Shown piece by piece: positions 58,860 to 64,000 of a DNA stretch of 64,000 nt. Location: assembly GCF_004210375.1 (NCBI RefSeq), contig NC_134829.1, positions 27,668,034 to 27,732,033 of the forward strand. Reading direction: 5' to 3'. The position numbers and the translations under genes are program-made. Under the pieces are notes generated by a model that worked only from the letters and a program-made list of their open reading frames with translations, did not search any database and was not told the origin of the DNA. This stretch comes from Tachypleus tridentatus. Lineage: Eukaryota > Arthropoda > Merostomata > Xiphosura > Limulidae. Position 1 is the first letter of the stretch; each line of letters starts with the position of its first letter.

Positions 58860-59560
58860 TGAAAGAATTCACTGGCAAAATGTTTTTGAAGTTCTTCTAG
58901 CCACCATACAGTTTTCAGTTGAATACAGCATGGCTTTTGTGGTTCAGTTGACAAACTGTGCCAGCCACACAATAAAATCTTTGACTTGTACAATTGGTAG
59001 CAAAGTTTGATCCAATCATGAAGGAGTACATCAGAAAAATGAAGAAATCTAGGATTTCTTGTTGGGAAAACTAATATAGAATGAGCTGACTTTTTGTTGC
59101 TATCATATTTTGTTCTGACATGTTCATGTCAACCATGTCAGCAAAGAACTATTAAGTGATCCAGCAGATATAATAAGTGGAGTCCAAAGTTTGGAGAGCA
59201 AAAGAAGATGGCTTTGAAAGTATACTGATTGATGCAAGAGAAACTTGCAAATGATCTATATACAGGCCCAATTTTCATGCAGATGTTTGTCTACAAAGCT
59301 GATGATTAACTTGATATAGGTACACAGGAAGCTTTCTGTGTAAACTCGTACAATAGGGTACTGAACACAGTTAATTAAGGCAGACTGGAACAACTGAGAC
59401 CAAACCATAAGATATTTCACTTTTATAAAAGAATTTCAGCAGTTATCAAAGTGGGAGGTATTTGAAAAAATGTGCCATTGAATTAGAGAAAGTGCTCACA
59501 AGTGCAAAAATTAGGACATTGATGGATACATGCTCACTAAGGAGATGGACACTTTGAAAT
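58860..59560 (+). pseudogene. Second hAT-like transposase fragment, strongly decayed
   Basis: Broken + strand frames read IHWQNVFEVLLATIQFSVEY then SMAFVVQ near 58870-58945, and LVAKFDPIMKEYIRKMKKS near 58990-59050. This follows the order YWREVL..VxFLxERGLAFRG ... LExIAKFDPFLxEHI of ZMYM1-like hAT proteins. Everything downstream is too decayed to follow. Confidence 0.4.
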
Positions 59561-60840
59561 CTATCCTTCCTGATTAACTCACATAGATCCTTTTAACATG
59601 TTTGGGTTTTTTCCTTCATGATACAGCCCACAGACCTTTTCAACTTTTGGATGGCTCTTTTGATTTTCTCACCATCTCATAACAGTCATACCAAATTAAA
59701 GCAGCTTTTTTCAAATTAAAACTTACAAAGATTTACCTAAGAACAACAGTAGCTAATATATTTGACTATAATGTCTATTGGAAACCAAAATGCCATGGCC
59801 TCATCAGAGATTTCTCATTTATAAAAGATTGTTTACATTAAAAAAAGCATGTTGATGAGTGTATATTTTTTCTTCAATAACAATTTGGTCCCTATAGTTA
59901 ATTGTTTAGTACTTTTCTCATTACAATTACTAGTAGAAATGCTGCCATACAGCCAGGTGCTTATGCCAATAATTACTAATCTTAGTATATTAATGCTTCA
60001 TTGAAACAAGTTTAGAAAAAGTGAACATTTTCTAAAAATACAATTTTTTTTTTGGAAAGTAATACACAGGAAAAGTGTTCAAATTGTGCTCTTTAGTCAT
60101 ATGCATCAAAATGGTTCAATGTAGAGAACTTAAAATTTTATATTTTATTAATATAAACTGTAATGTTTTTATATACTTAAAGTGGGACCATTTATTGAAA
60201 AAAGTTGTTTTTAAGAATTCCAGTTTCTCAGTACTACATTTAAAAATTAAATCAATGACGTAATCAAACACTCACAGTCTTAATGAAAGTTGTATTTTTG
60301 TTGTGAATAGAGTATCTTATTTTAAAATTGTGTTTTGCTATAGAGAAATGGTTATTACACCTACTGTAATTATTTTTCTAATTGTCTGAATCTTCAGTAC
60401 TCTAAGTGTGAAATTTTTTAAAGGTATTTGTTTATGGTGCCATTCAGTAGATGGTGCAGGAGTTTTGGTTACATACACAGATACTGGCATACATGCTTCA
60501 TCCAGTATATTAAGATTCTCCTAAATATTATACTCTTGTATATCTCAAAACCTAAAAAAAAAGTTGCAAATGAAATTTATTATGTGACAGACATACTCTT
60601 ATGTTGTTGAAAAGCAGTATAAGACCCAGTTTTTGACTAAATGTTTTTGGACCGAGTAACTACTGATATATTATTACAGCAACTGTAATTAAGCAGGTAC
60701 ATAAATACTTATGTGCACATTCTATTTTTCTAAAAAAATCATACTAATCTATACAACTGAAAATAAGACCTAATAAGCCTACGAGTAATTAGCAAATTAA
60801 AGTAGCGTATAAATTAAGATACTGATTACATACTCTAAAT

Positions 60841-60984
60841 CAGTGGTTTCCAACCAGGGGTGCAAGATAACATTTGTTTTGGCCACCTTCACCTTTATTC
60901 TTAAATAAATAATTATTGTGAGGGGTGCAAGAAAATATTAAAATTTTTTAGGGGTGCAGGGCATAAAAAGGTTTGGAACCACTG
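60841..60984 (+). mobile_element. hAT-type MITE with 8-bp target-site duplication
   Basis: 144 bp with terminal inverted repeats cagtggtttccaacc and ggtttggaaccactg (the inner bases differ slightly). Flanked by ctctaaat on both sides (60833-60840 and 60985-60992). An 8-bp TSD and CAGTGGTT ends are hAT hallmarks. The inside has three aggggtgca words and no coding capacity, so it needs a transposase in trans. Confidence 0.95.
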
Positions 60985-60992
60985 CTCTAAAT

Positions 60993-63900
60993 AAAAAACA
61001 TCTTTAACTAGTTCAGAATGTATTTCAGACCTCAGATCTTCCACTGGGTCTCTTGGCAACCCCAGATCCCATGCTTTTAAAGGCAGACCATTTCTATTTT
61101 GAATTCCACAATCTCTAAGACCAGCTCTAGATGTACATGTTTAGGACATTATTAACTGACAACAAAATGCTACAAGAACTCTCTCTCCAGTCAATTACTC
61201 AAAAAAGTTGAAACTGGAGTTCAGAAAATCAAAGAAATTGCATAAAATAATGATAAAAATGGTTCAGTTGGATCTAATGAAAGGTTATCAAAATAACAAA
61301 ATTGCTACTGAGTTAAAATGAAATCAGCGAGGGAGAGAGAGCATATCAGAAAGTGGATTATTACTGAAATAAAACATTGTTAAGCAAACAAAAGTAATAT
61401 ACAGAATCACATCAAAACTAATTAGCTCAGTACGAAGGAGCTGGTGTGAAAATGAGAGAATGTTTGCAAGTTCTTTAACTCTCTTATCAAGTGAATCTAT
61501 TAATGGGCTCAGATTTATAAAGGATTCAGTTAAATAAATATAGCATGCCATTGGATTTACTGGAGGCAGATTTGATAGCTCAAATTTATAGGGAAGGACA
61601 AAAAAGAAAGGAAGGAAAAGAAAAAATCTTAAATTGGAGGAAAAACTGCTATTTGAATTTAAGAAAAACTAGAAGAAAAAAAAAGAATATGGTGAAAAAA
61701 TTACATATTGAAAGTAACTGAGTGAAATACCTGCTGTACGAATCAAAGTTTAGAAAGGACAAACTTTGACAAGATGCCTTTTGTACAGGGACTGGTTGAA
61801 GAAAATCAGAAGAGGATAAAGGAAAATAATTCTCAAACTGAACAGTGCAGAAAGACAGAGGAGAAAAAAGAAGTTATGGTTGAATACTGTAACAAAACAA
61901 AATCATATCACCACAGAAACCAAAACTAAATAGTTACTTCTGGTAACCTGAACCACCTAAAATGTATTGACTTGAACCAAAAACATGGTGGATGATAGTT
62001 CAATCATGTTTTACTTGAATGGACAGAAAAATACAAACAATCCATATCAGAAGGTTCATATACAACACATGTCATAAATTATTACCAAAATAATAGTTTT
62101 ACACCTTACATACTGTACTGTTTGTTATTGTGTTACATGCATTTCTTTTTCTGTACTTGTATTTATTTTTGTAATGCACATACTTGACTGTAAAATGATA
62201 ATTACATGATTACAAGTTCACATAACTGCATATATTGTTCTGTAAACTTTAGCAATTATTTATAGTGTTCAATCTATTGTTTTACAATTTGTCATGATGA
62301 CTTAATAAGAAACTTTTATGTTTAATCATTTTAATTCAATATGTTAAATATTATAATTTAGTTATCTAGGATTACACACTTTGTTATATGTATTGTTTTA
62401 AAACATTAGGCCTGATATAACAAATCAAATACTCACTCAAAAAAAAACCAACAGACTTACATGTTCAAATGAATTTTTAAAAGCCACTAGCAGGAACCCA
62501 TTTTTCTTTTATGTTGCATTACATATACTATTCTCATGCAAATCAGATTCCAATTATTTTCAATCTGAAACACAAATAAGAAGATACCTGTGAGTCAGAA
62601 AACAAGTCACCAAACACAGTACCCACTCTGGCTAACAAGTGATTTCCAATGTTTTGTTGGTATCCAGTGTTTGAAATTAAGGATGAAAAGGCTTTCAAAT
62701 ATCATATAGTCAAGACAGTTACCCTAAAGTGGAAAATTTCAGCTCCAGAGATACATTCTTATAGTTTGCAAATAATAAAAAAACCCATTTAAATAAATGA
62801 GAACAATTTGTAATGGTAAGTGCATAGAATACCAAAAATAGATTATTTCTGTCCTGATCTGATGCTTTATACAAATCAATGACAAAATAAGCCATTAAGA
62901 AAAAGCCTAATGATTATTTAGAATTTTCATATGTGAGCCAAATAATTGAATTCAGATAAATTTTAAAAAAAATAGTTTCTCTTTTGAACTTACGAAAACT
63001 TTACATACTTATAAAGATCAATGTATAAAGATATGATTTTACAAAATTTGGCTATGATCTAAAATAGTTTGCATTCAAAAACTGATGTCTAACTGTAAAA
63101 AAAAACAGGCAATTTAAAATATATTTTAGTGATTAACTTATATTACACACTGCATGACTAACTGTTTTTTATATTCAAACACCAATTCCCATTTCACTAA
63201 ATAACAGGAACAAATCTTTTAAAAAGAAAGTATAAACCGATAATCTAAATGTAATCAATACAATTATCAAAACAAATTTCAGAAATAACACTTTGACTCC
63301 TCACCTGAGAAAACATTTTCAGCACATCTTTAGTAAATTAATAAACTTTTTTCTTAAACATAAAATAGTCTTACAAGATTTGAATTTCTTTAACACTATT
63401 TTGAAAAGTCTGTTGATTGCTTTTACAGCTAACAACACTAATGAGTGATGCACACATTTTTCAGTTATAACATCACAAGGCACAATTAAGTATAAAAATC
63501 ATGACAGATCATACAAAGTAGCAACATTTCTCACCACGAATATCAAGTTAATTTTTTTTTTTTATCAGAATTTATCATACATTACATTCAAAATACTTAA
63601 AATTTAAATAACTGATTTTAGACTTAATTACTATAATATCAATGGAAGTATTTCTAAATATTATAAAAAAAGAAATAAAGGTGAAATGGCTAGTTGCTGT
63701 CCATTTCATATTTATTCACAATGAATGTTCTGTATAAATCACCTATAAAACCATATATATCATGACTTTTTTTAAACATAAAAATGTTTCACACATTACT
63801 AACAAAAGCTAACATTTATTACACATATTCACAAATTTAATCAAACTTTAACAAAAGTTTTATTTCATATTTTATAAAGAACAAAATGGCAGCTCAGTTA

Positions 63901-64000
63901 GATTTTTAAACATAATACTTTGAAATTGTGCAAATACTTAGACTACATATGCAAAAATATATCAAATTATTACTTTTTATAAATGTAATATTTTGAAACT
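60993..64000. other. AT-rich DNA without recognised features
   Basis: Both strands were scanned. I see only short chance frames and a purine-rich patch at 61.55-61.9 kb (poly-A/G, for example gaaggaaaagaaaaaatc). No exon, SINE or element end was recognised. Confidence 0.5.

Noticed and set aside
61324-61951. Possible gag-like coding region in the purine-rich patch
   Set aside because: Lys/Glu-rich frames arise from A/G runs. No zinc knuckle, protease or RT nearby.

Overview
This is a window of an AT-rich, intron-rich animal nuclear genome. Its main tRNA-derived SINE, present in about a dozen copies, and the mix of Penelope-like and gag-EN-RT LINE elements match what I remember of horseshoe crab (Xiphosura: Limulus/Tachypleus) DNA. 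That species assignment is from memory and is an inference. There are no bacterial genes, operons or CRISPR arrays, and I found no convincing free-standing tRNA, rRNA or ncRNA gene.

Two host genes are supported exon by exon. On the + strand, nt 309-7375 holds the 3' half of a PLEKHG4/puratrophin-1/quattro-type RhoGEF: the end of the DH domain, the PH domain and a Ser-rich tail. Its 5' exons lie left of the window. On the - strand, nt 44611-13316 holds an apparently complete FAAP24 gene (Fanconi anaemia core-complex DNA-binding subunit). It has five exons, 711 coding nt and about 236 aa, spread over 31 kb. The two genes converge, with about 6 kb of repeat-laden DNA between their stop codons.

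The rest is mostly mobile-element debris. FAAP24 intron 2 carries an almost full-length but broken Penelope-like element (RT plus GIY-YIG) on the - strand, which abuts an internally deleted + strand copy head to head. FAAP24 intron 1 carries a complete-ended but internally deleted gag-EN-RT LINE (35.5-31.9 kb, - strand), a LINE RT split by a SINE (42.0-43.7 kb), a 15-bp-TSD hairpin element made from Penelope 3' ends (40.8 kb), and a long purine-rich repeat (36.5-40.6 kb) that recurs in introns 2 and 4.

Right of FAAP24 (44.7-64 kb) I see no host gene. There is a cluster of SINEs (45.0-52.5 kb), several with target-site duplications, a LINE RT tail (51.4-50.9 kb, - strand), a degenerate ZMYM1-like hAT transposase (54.5-57.1 kb, +), a second weaker hAT-like fragment (about 58.9-59.5 kb), and a clean 144-bp hAT MITE with an 8-bp TSD at 60.84 kb.

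I did not find a convincing new biological system. The items most worth a second look are the inverted Penelope pair, the Penelope-end hairpin insertion, the purine-rich repeat family, and the two gene models.
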